Source: Methylotenera sp.
GTDB taxonomy: Bacteria; Pseudomonadota; Gammaproteobacteria; Burkholderiales; Burkholderiaceae_C
Direction: 5' to 3'
NCBI GenBank assembly: GCA_021738245.1
Contig: JAIPCJ010000028.1
Location: forward strand, 1-36,491
DNA: 36,491 nucleotides
The notes under the pieces are model-generated. The model did not search any database. It had not been told where the DNA came from and saw only the letters and a list, made by a program, of their open reading frames with translations. Both the position numbers and the translations under genes were made by a program. This document shows, in pieces, positions 15,202 to 27,088 of this stretch; the first letter of the stretch is position 1; each line of letters opens with the position of its first letter.

Positions 15202-16247
15202 CCCGCCCGCGCGCTCTTGATCAACGCCTCGATGCGCGGCGTCGTGTTCGTCGCCACCAGCTCGATCTGCGGGTTGGCCTTGGCGAAGACGCGGAACAGC
15301 TCGTCGGTGAAGCCGTGGCCGACGTCGGTCACGCCGTCGAAGTCGATGGTGGCGCGCTTGAAGGTGGTCAGCCGCAGGCCCACCCGGCGGGCCTGGGCGC
15401 GGGAGTCGAGCGCCTGGCCTTCGCCGGCCAGCAGGCGCAGCTGCACCACGGTCTGGTCGAACTCGATGCCGTCGCCTTGCAGGCTCCAGGTCTCCATGAC
15501 GCTGTCCAGTGTGCGCGTGGTGTTCAGCGCGATCGCCATGTAGATGCTGCTGCCCTGGCGGGGCAGGGCGCGGCCTCGTTTCCAGCCGCTGCTTTCCCAG
15601 GCGCGGCGCTGGTAGGCGGTGTTGTTGGCGTGGATGTCGAACACGTCGGCCAGCTGGCTGCTGAAGAAGAGGCCCCGGCCGGTGTGGGCGTCGGGCGCGC
15701 TGGTCAGGCGCCCTTTGCTCAGTTCCAGCATGGCGTGCTGCGGGTCTTCGAGCTGGAAGGCGTTGCAGATCTTGTCGAACACGCCGATGCCGTCGTCGCT
15801 CACCAGCAGCTGCACGTGCGTGGGCGTCTGGCGCAGCGACACCGTGACGCTGCTGCCGCCCGAGTGGTCGGCCGCGTTGTTGACCAGCTCGGTGAAGCCG
15901 TGGCGGATCATGCGCTCCACCTGCTTGGGCAGCGCGAAATGAGGCGCGAAGTCGCGCTGCCAGGGCAGGTCTTCCTGCAGGCCGTAGAGGGTGTAGCTGC
16001 GGGCCACCTGGCGCAGTGCGCCGGGGGCGAAGACCGGGCGGGCGCGCGTGCCCGAGCGCACCAGCCAGCCGGCGTCGACCAGGCGTTTCAGCGCCGCGAG
16101 TGTGGCGCGGTGGCTGGCGCCGGTGCGTTCCTCGATGTGGGTGGCCAGATCGTGCGAATGCTCGCTGGCGGCGGCCGTGATCCAGTTGGTGAGGTGGTCG
16201 AACACCAGTCTTGTCATTTGCGCATTGTGCTGACTACTCTCATCCAT
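15198..16247 (-). CDS. HTH + GHKL ATPase + DUF4325 (STAS-like) fusion protein
   Basis: The product is 349 residues from the ATG at 16247; an in-frame ATG at 16274 overlaps the probable aldolase promoter and is less likely. Residues ~12-75 form a winged helix-turn-helix (HIEERTGASHRATLAALKRL). Residues ~105-240 are a GHKL ATPase: N-box FTELVNNAADHSGGS with N123/N124, G1 VSDDGIGVFDKI with D151/D152, and G2 HTGRGLFFSSQLAD. Residues ~278-345 are a DUF4325 domain (ATIDFDGVTDVGHGFTDELF). There is no phosphoacceptor-histidine domain, so it is not a classical kinase. The parts recall anti-sigma kinases and their STAS antagonists joined to a DNA-binding domain. It is cytoplasmic. Its target is unknown. 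Confidence 0.85.
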   Translation of the reverse strand: MDESSQHNAQMTRLVFDHLTNWITAAASEHSHDLATHIEERTGASHRATLAALKRLVDAGWLVRSGTRARPVFAPGALRQVARSYTLYGLQEDLPWQRDFAPHFALPKQVERMIRHGFTELVNNAADHSGGSSVTVSLRQTPTHVQLLVSDDGIGVFDKICNAFQLEDPQHAMLELSKGRLTSAPDAHTGRGLFFSSQLADVFDIHANNTAYQRRAWESSGWKRGRALPRQGSSIYMAIALNTTRTLDSVMETWSLQGDGIEFDQTVVQLRLLAGEGQALDSRAQARRVGLRLTTFKRATIDFDGVTDVGHGFTDELFRVFAKANPQIELVATNTTPRIEALIKSARAG

Positions 16248-16273
16248 GGGGGGTGGGGCGGTCCCTGACTCCA

Positions 16274-16279
16274 TAGAAT
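16274..16279 (+). promoter_or_regulatory. -10 box of the aldolase gene
   Basis: TAGAAT at 16274-16279 gives a predicted start near 16286 and a leader of about 75 nt before the ATG at 16361. The same hexamer precedes purC (20614). No convincing -35 is seen. Confidence 0.45.
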
Positions 16280-16360
16280 CCCGGGCAGTTACGGCGCGGT
16301 TACCACCTGCAGTGGGTGTCGCAGTCGGCCCAGGTTTTTCAACTCCACCGGGGAAATCCC

Positions 16361-17425
16361 ATGCCTCTCGTTTCCATGCGCCAGCTGCTGGACCACGCCG
16401 CCGACCACGGCTACGGCATTCCAGCCTTCAACGTCAACAACCTGGAGCAGGTGCAGGCCGTCATGGCCGCGGCCGACGAAGTCGGCGCGCCGGTCATCCT
16501 GCAGGCCTCGGCCGGTGCGCGCAAGTACGCCGGTGAGCCTTTCATCAAGCACCTCATCCAGGCCGCGGCCGAGATGTACCCGCACATCCCGCTGGTGATG
16601 CACCAGGACCATGGCACCAGCCCCAAGGTCTGCGCCGGCGCCATCGAGCTGGGCTTTGGCTCGGTCATGATGGACGGCTCGCTGATGGAAGACGGCAAGA
16701 CGCCCTCAAGCTTTGACTACAACGTCGAGGTCACCCGCAAGGTCGTCGAGATGGCCCACGCGGTCGGCGTGACGGTGGAGGGCGAACTTGGCTGCCTGGG
16801 CAACCTGGAGACGGGTGATGCCGGCGAGGAAGACGGCATCGGCGCGGCCGGCAAGCTCGACCACTCGCAGATGCTGACCGACCCCGAGGAAGCCGCCACC
16901 TTCGTGAAGGCCACGCAGCTCGATGCGCTGGCCATCGCCATCGGCACCAGCCACGGCGCCTACAAGTTCAGCCGCAAGCCCACGGGCGACATCCTGGCCA
17001 TCGGCCGCGTGAAGGAGATCCACGCGCGCATTCCCAACACCCACCTCGTCATGCATGGTTCGTCCAGCGTGCCGCAGGAGCTGCTGGCCATCATCAACCA
17101 GTACGGCGGCAAGATGAAGGAGACCTTCGGCGTGCCGGTCGAGGAGATCCAGGAAGCCATCAAGCATGGCGTGCGCAAGATCAACATCGACACCGACATC
17201 CGCCTGGCGATGACCGGCGCGGTGCGCAAGTTCATGGCCGAGAACCCCGACAAGTTCGACGCCCGCGAATGGCTCAAGCCCGCCCGCGAGGCGGCCAAGG
17301 CCATCGCCAAGGAGCGTTATCTGCAGTTCGGTTGCGAAGGCCAGGCCGGCAAGATCAAGGGCCGCACCCTGGTCGACATCGCGGCGGCCTACGCCCGCGG
17401 CGAACTCGCGCAGAAGGTGCAGTGA
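16361..17425 (+). CDS. fba: Class II fructose-1,6-bisphosphate aldolase (CbbA/Fba type)
   Basis: The product is 354 residues. It is a zinc-dependent aldolase that splits or forms fructose-1,6-bisphosphate in glycolysis, gluconeogenesis and, where present, the Calvin cycle. Catalytic and metal residues are visible: D83 and H84 in [12 protein letters not shown]141 in [11 protein letters not shown]198 in [11 protein letters not shown]232 in [11 protein letters not shown], and the phosphate-binding [11 protein letters not shown]. The block around residues 150-165 ([11 protein letters not shown]) matches the Calvin-cycle subtype, but no other cbb gene is in the window. The ATG at 16361 is preceded by CGGGGAAATCCC, a weak ribosome-binding site. 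It overlaps the next gene by 4 nt (GTGA). Confidence 0.95.
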   Translation: MPLVSMRQLLDHAADHGYGIPAFNVNNLEQVQAVMAAADEVGAPVILQASAGARKYAGEPFIKHLIQAAAEMYPHIPLVMHQDHGTSPKVCAGAIELGFGSVMMDGSLMEDGKTPSSFDYNVEVTRKVVEMAHAVGVTVEGELGCLGNLETGDAGEEDGIGAAGKLDHSQMLTDPEEAATFVKATQLDALAIAIGTSHGAYKFSRKPTGDILAIGRVKEIHARIPNTHLVMHGSSSVPQELLAIINQYGGKMKETFGVPVEEIQEAIKHGVRKINIDTDIRLAMTGAVRKFMAENPDKFDAREWLKPAREAAKAIAKERYLQFGCEGQAGKIKGRTLVDIAAAYARGELAQKVQ

Positions 17426-17850
17426 GCGGGGTGCATGCCTTCACCTACGGCTCGCTGATGTGGGCCGACATCATGGCCCGCGTCTGCGGCCGTGAGTTCG
17501 CCAGCGAGCCCGCTTCGCTGGCCGACCACGCCCGCCACCCGGTGCGCGGCCAGGAGTACCCTGGCCTGCGCCCGGCACCGGGCGGCGTCGTGCCGGGGCG
17601 GCTCTACCGCGACGTCGACGCCGAGGCCTGGGCGCGCCTGGATGCCTTCGAAGGCGAGGAGTACGAGCGCGCCGAGGTGCAGGTGGCACTGGCCGACGGC
17701 CGCGTGGTGCCGGCCCAGGTCTACCGGTTTCGCGAGGCCTTTGCCGGCCGGCTGTTGCCGCAGGCCTGGGATGCCGAGGCCTTTGCCCGGGAGGGGCGAG
17801 CGCGTTTCCTTTCGCGCTACGTCGGTTTCGACCTGATCGACACGCGCTGA
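17422..17850 (+). CDS. Gamma-glutamylcyclotransferase-like (AIG2/GGCT fold) protein
   Basis: The product is 142 residues with a GTG start at 17422 that overlaps the aldolase stop as GTGA; an alternative GTG lies at 17431. The N-terminal [12 protein letters not shown] carries the YGSL substrate-binding motif of the GGCT fold. [16 protein letters not shown] contains the conserved acidic residue (E of the FEG-EY block) expected as the catalytic acid/base. Members act on gamma-glutamyl amines or peptides, but many bacterial ones are uncharacterised. Length and motif order fit the AIG2-like group. Coupling to the aldolase gene is probably positional only. Its substrate is unknown. Confidence 0.88.
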   Translation: MSGVHAFTYGSLMWADIMARVCGREFASEPASLADHARHPVRGQEYPGLRPAPGGVVPGRLYRDVDAEAWARLDAFEGEEYERAEVQVALADGRVVPAQVYRFREAFAGRLLPQAWDAEAFAREGRARFLSRYVGFDLIDTR

Positions 17851-17868
17851 ACCCCGCTGAAGTGCCCA

Positions 17869-17891
17869 CCTCCCGCCCTGGCCGCGGGAGG
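17869..17891. terminator. Strong GC stem-loop after the aldolase-GGCT pair
   Basis: CCTCCCGC (17869-17876) pairs perfectly with GCGGGAGG (17884-17891) around a 7-nt loop. No U-tract follows, so it is either a weak terminator of the upstream operon or a transcript-stability element; it may also lie in the leader of the hybrid kinase. Confidence 0.4.
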
Positions 17892-17940
17892 ATCACAATG
17901 CACCTCATAACTCCACGATATTGGGGTAGGGGAGTGCGAG

Positions 17941-20595
<2,655 letters not shown>

Positions 20596-20613
20596 GCCCG
20601 GCGGTGCGGCTTC

Positions 20614-20619
20614 TAGAAT
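20614..20619 (+). promoter_or_regulatory. -10 box of purC
   Basis: TAGAAT at 20614-20619 lies in the 62-bp gap before purC and predicts a leader of about 30 nt. The -35 region is poor (CTGAGC at 20592-20597). It suggests that purC is transcribed separately from the hybrid kinase. Confidence 0.4.
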
Positions 20620-20657
20620 CGCGGGCTTCTGCCCGAGCCCAGTCGCTCCGAGACGCC

Positions 20658-21557
20658 ATGCCCCAAGCCCTCTACGAATCCCGCCTGCCTTCCCTCCCCC
20701 TGCTCGGCCGCGGCAAGGTGCGCGAGAACTACGCGGTGGGCGAGGACCGCATCCTCATGGTGGCCAGCGACCGCCTCTCGGCCTTCGACGTCATCATGGG
20801 CGAGCCCATCCCCGGCAAGGGCGCGCTGCTCACGAAGATGGCGCTGTTCTGGTTCGACAAGCTTCAGGGCATCGTGCCCAACCACCTGACCGGCGACGAC
20901 CCGCTGGCCGCGGTCGCGACCGACGCCGAGCGCGATCAGATCCGCGACCGCGCCATGCTCGTCAAGCGCCTCAAGCCCCTGCCGATCGAGGCGGTGGTGC
21001 GCGGCTACCTCGCCGGCAGCGGCTGGGCCGAGTACCAGAAGTCGCAAAGCGTCTGCGGCGTGGCCCTGCCTGCCGGCCTGCGCAACGCCGACAAGCTGCC
21101 CGAGCCCATCTTCACGCCCGCCACCAAGGCCGAGATGGGCGACCACGACGAGAACATCAGCTTCGAGCAGGCCGCAGCCATCATCGGCCCGGAGCTGGCG
21201 GCCCGGGTGCGCGACATCTCCATCCAGCTCTACCAGCGTGCGGCCGATTTCGCGCTCACCAAGGGCATCATCATTGCCGACACCAAGTTCGAGTTCGGCC
21301 TGGACGCCGACGGCACGCTCACGCTGATGGACGAGGTGCTGACGCCCGATTCCTCTCGCTACTGGCCGGTCGAGAGCTACACCCCGGGCAGCAACCCGCC
21401 GAGCTACGACAAGCAGTTCGTGCGTGATTGGCTGGAGGCCGTGCGCATCGACGGCCAGCCCTGGGGCAAGAAGGCACCCGCCCCGGCCCTGCCGCCAGAG
21501 GTCATCGCCCACACGGTGCAGAAGTACGAGGAAGCCCTGCAGCGGCTCACCGCATGA
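20658..21557 (+). CDS. purC: Phosphoribosylaminoimidazole-succinocarboxamide synthase
   Basis: The product is 299 residues, the length of the long PurC form. It joins CAIR and aspartate with ATP to make SAICAR in purine synthesis, in the cytoplasm. Family motifs in order are [20 protein letters not shown] (ATP loop), [68 protein letters not shown] and [14 protein letters not shown]. All positions look intact. The ATG at 20658 begins just before the ATP loop. The stop overlaps the start of the next gene in ATGA. In related genomes, purC is usually directly followed by purE, but here they are 5 kb apart. Confidence 0.96.
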   Translation: MPQALYESRLPSLPLLGRGKVRENYAVGEDRILMVASDRLSAFDVIMGEPIPGKGALLTKMALFWFDKLQGIVPNHLTGDDPLAAVATDAERDQIRDRAMLVKRLKPLPIEAVVRGYLAGSGWAEYQKSQSVCGVALPAGLRNADKLPEPIFTPATKAEMGDHDENISFEQAAAIIGPELAARVRDISIQLYQRAADFALTKGIIIADTKFEFGLDADGTLTLMDEVLTPDSSRYWPVESYTPGSNPPSYDKQFVRDWLEAVRIDGQPWGKKAPAPALPPEVIAHTVQKYEEALQRLTA

Positions 21558-22693
21558 GCGCGAGCGCCGCAGCGCCCGTGAAGCTGCGCAGCCGCCTGGC
21601 GCAGAAGCTCGACGCCGAGATCGCCTCGGCTGCAGCCGTGCCGGCGCGGGCGGCGGTGCTGCAGGTGCAGCGGGCCATCCTGTGGCTGCGCCATGGTCGC
21701 GCGGCCGAGGCGCGTGAAGAACTCAACCGGCTGCAGGCCCGGGCGCTGGTGCATCCACGGGTCGACCTGGCCGCCTGGCTGCACCTGGCCGAGGGCCTGA
21801 CCGCCTACTTCAGCGCCTTCGGCGGTGGGGCGCGTGAACGCATGCGCCGCGCCCACGTGATGGCCGCGGCCGCCGGCCTCAAGGGCCTGCAGGCCGTGTG
21901 CGATGCCTGGCTGGCGCAAATGGCCTTCGTCGAGCGCGACATCGACGGCCTGGTCACCCACGCCACGGCCGTGCTGGCCGCGCCTGCCGACAACGGGGCT
22001 GCCTGCCGCGTGGCCTCGGCCCTGGGCATGGCCTGGGACCTGGCCCAGGACGAGGCCTCGGCGTCGGCCTGGTACGCCTGGGGGCGCCGCGCCGGCAGCG
22101 CCGATGGCGACGATGCCGCGCTCGCAGCCCTGCTCTACAACCAGATGCAGATGCGCGCCCTGCGCATCCGGCATGCGGCGCTCGCCGGCGAACCCGGCGA
22201 GGCGCCTGCGGTGCTGCTGGGGGTCGATTCCATCGGCCATTTCGACGATGCCGTCGGCGGCTCGGCACGGGCCGACCTCACCCCGCTGCTGCGAGCCCAG
22301 CTGCTCACCGTGCAGGGCGACTTTGCCGCGGCGGCCCCGCTGCTCGAAGCTCATCTGCCCGAGGCCATCGCCGCCGGCCTGGCCCGCACCGGAGGCAGCC
22401 TGCTGGCCGACCTGGCTTGGTGCTGGGCCAACACCGGTGACACCACCCGCGCCCGCGCACTGGCTGACCAGGCCGCGGTGGAGGTGCTGGCCGAAGACTC
22501 GCCCCACTGCGACCTCGACGAACGCGCCGCGCTGCATGCCCGGCTGGCCCAGGTGTATGCACGCCTGAACGAAGCCGGCCTGGCCGCCCGCCACGGCGAC
22601 GCCGCCCAGGCCGCCTGGGCCGATGACGCCGCCCAACGGCGACTCTGGTCGACCCGCCTGAGCCGCGCGGGTTTGGGTACTCCGCCACGCTGA
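21554..22693 (+). CDS. Tetratricopeptide-like helical protein of unknown function
   Basis: The product is 379 residues, nearly all alpha-helical and rich in Ala. Repeated ~35-residue helix pairs suggest TPR or SEL1-like solenoid units (for example [20 protein letters not shown] and [20 protein letters not shown], with [20 protein letters not shown] near the end). No signal peptide or membrane segment is seen, so it is cytoplasmic and probably a scaffold or sensor domain for protein contacts. The start overlaps the purC stop by 4 nt. The Ser/Thr kinase follows 54 bp downstream, and the two may work together. No named family is recognised. Confidence 0.8.
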   Translation: MSASAAAPVKLRSRLAQKLDAEIASAAAVPARAAVLQVQRAILWLRHGRAAEAREELNRLQARALVHPRVDLAAWLHLAEGLTAYFSAFGGGARERMRRAHVMAAAAGLKGLQAVCDAWLAQMAFVERDIDGLVTHATAVLAAPADNGAACRVASALGMAWDLAQDEASASAWYAWGRRAGSADGDDAALAALLYNQMQMRALRIRHAALAGEPGEAPAVLLGVDSIGHFDDAVGGSARADLTPLLRAQLLTVQGDFAAAAPLLEAHLPEAIAAGLARTGGSLLADLAWCWANTGDTTRARALADQAAVEVLAEDSPHCDLDERAALHARLAQVYARLNEAGLAARHGDAAQAAWADDAAQRRLWSTRLSRAGLGTPPR

Positions 22694-22747
22694 TCCCGCA
22701 TTTATCGGCTGATCGACGGCCTTGGGCTGCGTTACGCTCATTGGTCT

Positions 22748-24475
22748 ATGACCGCTGACGCCCGCGACGACGCCACGCCCAACGCCTTGCCGGTGGGCAC
22801 GCGCTTTGGCGAGCTGGAGATCCTCGGCACGCTGGGAGTGGGCGGCTTTGGCATCGTCTACCTGGCGCGCGACCACGCACTGGAGCGCGATGTGGCGGTC
22901 AAGGAATACATGCCCAGCCAGTTCGCCTCGCGCGACGGGCGCAGCCATGTGTCGGTGCGTGCGGCCTCCATGCGCGAGACCTTTGAGCTGGGGCTGAGCA
23001 GCTTCGTCAATGAAGCCAAGCTGCTGGCGCGCTTCGATCACCCGTCGCTGCTCAAGGTCTACCGCTTCTGGGAGGCCAACGGCACGGCCTACATGGCCAT
23101 GCCGCGCCTGAGCGGCCAGAGCCTGCGCGAAGCTCGCACCACCCAGACCACGCCGCCACCGGCTGCCTGGCTGCGGCGCGTCTTCGACGCGGTGCTCAGC
23201 GGCCTGGAGGCGCTGCACGCCCAGCAGGTCTGGCACCGCGACGTGGCGCCCGACAACATCCTGCTGCCGGCCGACGGTGGCCCGCCGATCCTGCTGGACT
23301 TCGGCGCCGCGCGCCAGGCCATCGGCGACCGCACGCAGTTGTTCACCGCCATCCTCAAGCCCAGCTTTGCGCCCATCGAGCAGTACGCCGAGGCCACCAC
23401 GCTGCGCCAGGGGCCCTGGACCGACTTCTACGCGCTGGCCGCGGTCATGTACGAGCTGCTGACCGGCCGCCCGCCGCCACCCGCCACCGCGCGTGCGATG
23501 ACCGACGAATGCGAGCCCCTGGCCACGCAGGCGCTGGCTGGCTACGAGTCGACTTTCCTGGCGGGCCTGGACTGGGCGCTGCGCGTCCCGCCGCACCAGC
23601 GCCCGCCGACCGCCGCGGCCTGGCGCGAGGTGCTGGAGGGTCGCGCCCCCGTGCCGGCCCCCCAGGCTGTGGCGCCTCGGCCCGCACCGGTGCCACCGCC
23701 GCCGCCCCCGGCGCCGATGCAGTTGCTGGATCTGGAGTTTGCGGACACCGTGCAGGCCGTGCCCTCCCAGTTCGAGATGCCGGAGGCGCTGGCCGCGCAG
23801 ATGAGAGCGCCCGAGCCGCCACCCAAGGCCAAGGCGAAGCAGGTCTTGAAGCCCCGCCAGCCCATGCCGACGGCCTCGACGCCCGCCAGGCCCGTGGCGC
23901 CCACACCCTGGCGTTTCGGCTCCGGCCCGTTGATCCTGGGCGGTGGCGTCGCGGCCCTGGTGCTGCTGGGCGTGTTCGCGCTGCAATTGCGCCCGCGCCC
24001 GGCTCGGCTGGAGGTGGCGCAGCCCATGCCCGAGGCGTCCGCGCCTGAGCCCGCGGCAGCGGCCTCGGTGCCTGTGGCGGAGGTGGCGGCAGCGAGTGAG
24101 CCGGAAGTGGCTGTCGCCCCGGCACCGCCGCCGCCCGCCAGCGTCGCTGCAGCCCCGGTAGCGCCGGCGCCCCGCCCGGCCGTTGCCCGGCGCGAGCCCA
24201 AGCCCATCCTGACCGAGAAGGCGGGAGAGTTCAGGCCGGTGGCGTCGCCGGTCGCCGAGGCCCCGGCGCCTGTGGCTGCCAGCGCCGCGCCCAAGCCGGC
24301 GCCCGAGCCGGCAGCCCCGGCCGAGCCCAAGACGGCCAGCGAGGCCTGCGGCGGCCGCGTGCTGTTCGCGCGGGCCTGGTGCATCGACCGGCAATGCGAG
24401 AAGCCGATCTACCGGGATGACCCCGACTGCGTGCGGCTGCGTGACATCCGCAGCAGCCGCAACAACAACCCCTGA
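22748..24475 (+). CDS. Membrane Ser/Thr protein kinase with Pro/Ala-rich exported tail
   Basis: The product is 575 residues. Hanks-type kinase residues are intact: glycine loop LGVGGFGIVYLA (29-40), K52, the catalytic loop WHRDVAPDN (H163, R164, D165, N170), LLDFGAARQ (D184) and the APIEQY segment (208-213). A Pro-rich linker follows (300-390), then one membrane helix at about 393-414. The outer part (415-525) is nearly all Ala, Pro, Glu and Val. The last ~45 residues hold four cysteines (C534, C545, C550, C561), likely disulfide-bonded outside the membrane. Such kinases phosphorylate cytoplasmic proteins, perhaps on an envelope cue. TACGCT lies 9 nt before the ATG. The substrate is unknown. 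Confidence 0.92.
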   Translation: MTADARDDATPNALPVGTRFGELEILGTLGVGGFGIVYLARDHALERDVAVKEYMPSQFASRDGRSHVSVRAASMRETFELGLSSFVNEAKLLARFDHPSLLKVYRFWEANGTAYMAMPRLSGQSLREARTTQTTPPPAAWLRRVFDAVLSGLEALHAQQVWHRDVAPDNILLPADGGPPILLDFGAARQAIGDRTQLFTAILKPSFAPIEQYAEATTLRQGPWTDFYALAAVMYELLTGRPPPPATARAMTDECEPLATQALAGYESTFLAGLDWALRVPPHQRPPTAAAWREVLEGRAPVPAPQAVAPRPAPVPPPPPPAPMQLLDLEFADTVQAVPSQFEMPEALAAQMRAPEPPPKAKAKQVLKPRQPMPTASTPARPVAPTPWRFGSGPLILGGGVAALVLLGVFALQLRPRPARLEVAQPMPEASAPEPAAAASVPVAEVAAASEPEVAVAPAPPPPASVAAAPVAPAPRPAVARREPKPILTEKAGEFRPVASPVAEAPAPVAASAAPKPAPEPAAPAEPKTASEACGGRVLFARAWCIDRQCEKPIYRDDPDCVRLRDIRSSRNNNP

Positions 24476-24663
24476 TCGCAGCGCAGCGCGCCGAGCGCAC
24501 GGCCATGGTCGACGCTGGCCAATCGTGACGTAGTGCCCGCGATGGCGTGTGATGCGCGCCGCGCGGCGCCCTGGCATCAGCTTTGTCAGCTCGCCGTCAA
24601 GCGGGGCGCGGGTAATGCGCTCCAGTCCGCGCGCCCCGGCGGCTCTCACTTGACCGCCACGCC

Positions 24664-25521
24664 ATGCCTGCCTCCCGTCCCTATCCCTGCGTCCACGTGC
24701 TGGACCTGACTGCCCGCCTGGGCGACCACGCGCTCGCGCAGCTCGGCAAATCCATCCAGGACGAAATCGGTTACTGGCGCGACCTGCCGCTTAGCGATCA
24801 TCCCCGCGCCCATCGGGTGGACTGGCAGCGCCCGGGCGCCGCCGCACCGCAACCGCCCGCGGCCGATGCAGGGGCGCTCATCGTGCTGATCGGGCCTGGT
24901 GCGTTGAGCCGGCTCGACGCCATCCTGACTTTGGTCGCCTCCTTTGACGGCCCCGTGACGATGCTGCTCACGCCCAGTGCCATCGTCGAGGAGCTGCACC
25001 TGAAGTCCCGTCGGGCGACGCTGTCGCCCCGCGTAGAAGTCCACCGTCTGCCGTCCAGCGAGCCCTCCACGATGTGGTTGGTGCTGCTGGAACAGATCAC
25101 CAAGGTGCCCGCGCCCGTGCTGGCCGATGGCACTGACCCTTTTAACGGAGAAACTTCGATGTCCTCGAATCTCAAGCAGTCCATGGAGGCTGCCATGACC
25201 ATCAACGGCGCGCTGGCAGCAGCGCTCGTCGACCTCAACAGTGGCATGTGCCTGGCCACGGCCGGCGGTGGGCTGGATCTGGACCTGGCCGCAGCCGGCA
25301 ACACCGAGGTGGTGCGCGCGAAGCTCAAGACCGTGGAGTCCTTGGGCCTGCGCCGCGGCATCGAGGACATCCTGATCACGCTGGTGGATCAGTACCACCT
25401 GATCCGGCTGACACCGACGCACCCAGGGCTGTTCCTGTATCTGGTGCTGGACAAGGCCAAGGGCAACCTGGCCCTGGCTCGCTACAAGCTGAGCGACATC
25501 GAGCGCAGCATCAGCGTCTGA
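24664..25521 (+). CDS. Roadblock/LC7-like protein with extra N-terminal region (two-product gene possible)
   Basis: One open frame of 285 residues from the ATG at 24664. Residues 166-285 (MSSNLKQSMEAAMTINGALA, then IEDILITLVDQYHLIRL and LFLYLVLDKAKGNLALAR) are a complete small domain that I recall as a stand-alone ~120-residue roadblock/LC7-like protein in related bacteria. Residues 1-165 (HVLDLTARLGDHALAQLGKS, then ALIVLIGPGALSRLDAILTL) look like real coding sequence, with third positions mostly G or C, but match nothing I know. No Shine-Dalgarno precedes 24664, whereas a good one precedes the internal ATG at 25159. Roadblock proteins usually regulate small GTPases, yet none is adjacent. Confidence 0.75.
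   Translation: MPASRPYPCVHVLDLTARLGDHALAQLGKSIQDEIGYWRDLPLSDHPRAHRVDWQRPGAAAPQPPAADAGALIVLIGPGALSRLDAILTLVASFDGPVTMLLTPSAIVEELHLKSRRATLSPRVEVHRLPSSEPSTMWLVLLEQITKVPAPVLADGTDPFNGETSMSSNLKQSMEAAMTINGALAAALVDLNSGMCLATAGGGLDLDLAAAGNTEVVRAKLKTVESLGLRRGIEDILITLVDQYHLIRLTPTHPGLFLYLVLDKAKGNLALARYKLSDIERSISV
25147..25161 (+). promoter_or_regulatory. Internal ribosome-binding site and start inside the roadblock gene
   Basis: GGAG at 25147-25150 lies 8 nt before an in-frame ATG at 25159. Translation from here yields the 120-residue roadblock-like domain alone. The surrounding AACGGAGAAACTTCG is unusually A-rich for this genome, as expected of a true initiation region. Confidence 0.65.
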
Positions 25522-25546
25522 TCGCGTTTTGCGCCGCTGCGGCGCC

Positions 25547-26497
25547 TCAGAACAGCGCCATCGACAGCTTGCGGCGGTAGCTGTCGATCAGCGGGTCGCT
25601 CTGCACGACGGCGGCCTTGCCGGCGATTTCGAGCGTGCCGGTCTTGGCTTCGGCCGCCGGCTTCGGGGCGGGCTTGGTCAGCAGCTCCAGGATGGCGACA
25701 TAGGTCTTGCGCGCGGCTTCGCCGTTCCAGGTCTTGTCGCGCATGATGATTTCCAGCAGCTCATCCATGGCTTCGGTGAAGCGTTGGCTGGCCAGGTGCA
25801 GCTGGGCGAGCGTGAAGCGGGCGTCGAAGTCGCGCTTGTTGGTGGCGATGGCGGCCTGCAGGGCGGCAGGATCGGCCCCCGCCGCAGCATCGAAGGCGGT
25901 GAGCCAGGTGGCCAGGGCCGCCAGGCGCGGGGCCGGCGTCAGGGTGTCGGCCGCCTTGGCCGCCACCGGGGCAAAGGCCTCGCGGGCTTCGGCCAGCAGG
26001 CCCAGCTCCAGCAGGGCCTTCACGTAGTCGAAGCGGGCGGCATCGTTGGCGGGGTCGAGTTCCACCGCGTGCGCGAGCTTGCCCAGCGCGGACTCCAGGT
26101 CGCCGTCTTCTAGCAACTCCTGGGCTTCGGCGAGATCCGCCTCGGCTTCGAGTGCTTCACCGGCGGGCACATGCTTGTCCAGGAACTCGCGGATCTGCGC
26201 CTCGGGCAGGGCGCCCACGAAACCGTCCACCGGCTGGCCGCCCGCGAACATCACGCAGAACGGAATCGAGCGCACCCCGAACATCTGGCTGAGCTGCCCG
26301 GCGATCTCGGGCACCTCGTCGCTGTTGAGCTTGGCCAGCGTGAAGCGACCGGCGTAGGCCACCTCCAGCTTCTCCAGGATGGGGCCGAGCGTGCGGCAGG
26401 GGCCGCACCACGGCGCCCAGATGTCCAGCAGCACGGGACGCTGCTGGGAGGCGACGATCAGTTCGGCTTCGAAGTTCTGGAGGGTGATGTCGATCAT
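25547..26497 (-). CDS. cnoX: Thioredoxin-TPR co-chaperone CnoX (YbbN)
   Basis: The product is 316 residues. The N-terminal thioredoxin domain (1-110) carries [20 protein letters not shown] with C31 and C34, and [20 protein letters not shown] with the cis-proline. The rest is a TPR-like helical half ([40 protein letters not shown]) that binds client proteins. YbbN/CnoX works with GroEL as a holdase under oxidative stress; the E. coli protein has an SxxC site while this one keeps CGPC, so redox activity is plausible. The ATG at 26497 starts [14 protein letters not shown]. It converges on the roadblock gene and diverges from purE across 78 bp. Confidence 0.92.
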   Translation of the reverse strand: MIDITLQNFEAELIVASQQRPVLLDIWAPWCGPCRTLGPILEKLEVAYAGRFTLAKLNSDEVPEIAGQLSQMFGVRSIPFCVMFAGGQPVDGFVGALPEAQIREFLDKHVPAGEALEAEADLAEAQELLEDGDLESALGKLAHAVELDPANDAARFDYVKALLELGLLAEAREAFAPVAAKAADTLTPAPRLAALATWLTAFDAAAGADPAALQAAIATNKRDFDARFTLAQLHLASQRFTEAMDELLEIIMRDKTWNGEAARKTYVAILELLTKPAPKPAAEAKTGTLEIAGKAAVVQSDPLIDSYRRKLSMALF

Positions 26498-26538
26498 GGC
26501 TGCAAGGTGGTCGTCGGGGCAGTTGGTGTCTCGGCTTC

Positions 26539-26578
26539 TACAATTCAAGGCTTTCCAGAGCCCCGGAGCGAGACCTTG
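26539..26578 (+). promoter_or_regulatory. purE -10 box and ribosome-binding site with TTG start
   Basis: TACAAT at 26539-26544 resembles a -10 box, and GGAG at 26565-26568 stands 7 nt before the TTG at 26576. The next in-frame ATG would remove part of the purE fold, so TTG is the likely start. The -35 is not convincing. Confidence 0.5.
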
Positions 26579-27088
26579 TCCACCCCAGCCCCCCAGAACC
26601 CCGACGCCGTCATCGGCATCGTCATGGGCTCCAGCAGCGACTGGGAGACGATGAAGCTGGCGGCCGAGATTCTGACCGAGTTCGGTGTCGCCTTCGAGGC
26701 GCGCGTCGTGTCGGCCCACCGCATGCCCGACGAGATGTTCGCCTACGCCGAGGCCGCCAGCGGCCGGGGCCTGAAGGCCATCATCGCCGGCGCGGGCGGT
26801 GCGGCCCACCTGCCGGGCATGCTCGCCGCCAAGACCACGGTGCCGGTGCTCGGCGTGCCGGTGGCCAGTCGGCACCTGCAGGGCGTCGATTCCCTGCACA
26901 GCATCGTCCAGATGCCCAAGGGCATCCCGGTGGCCACCTTCGCCATAGGCAACGCGGGTGCCGCCAACGCGGCGCTGTTTGCGGTCGCCATGCTGGCCAC
27001 GGGCGACGCGGCGCTGCTGGGCAAGCTGCAGGCCTTCCGCGCTCGCCAGACGGCGGCGGCCCAGGCCATGAGCGAGGAACTCCGCTGA
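26576..27088 (+). CDS. purE: N5-carboxyaminoimidazole ribonucleotide mutase
   Basis: The product is 170 residues with a TTG start. PurE moves the carboxylate of N5-CAIR to C4 to form CAIR in purine synthesis. It carries the substrate loop [12 protein letters not shown] (S19, S20, D22), the conserved VVSAHRMPD with His48, [18 protein letters not shown], and [20 protein letters not shown], all diagnostic. Length is normal for class I PurE. The gene ends in TGATG, sharing one base with the purK start, so the two are translationally coupled. It is divergent from the CnoX gene. Confidence 0.96.
   Translation: MSTPAPQNPDAVIGIVMGSSSDWETMKLAAEILTEFGVAFEARVVSAHRMPDEMFAYAEAASGRGLKAIIAGAGGAAHLPGMLAAKTTVPVLGVPVASRHLQGVDSLHSIVQMPKGIPVATFAIGNAGAANAALFAVAMLATGDAALLGKLQAFRARQTAAAQAMSEELR

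Noticed and set aside
21404..24649. A minus-strand open frame of over 1,000 codons opposite purC, the TPR gene and the kinase
   Set aside because: It is antisense to three well-supported genes. Its product is low-complexity (Arg, Gly, Gln, His) with no family motifs, as expected from a GC-rich genome where antisense frames stay open.
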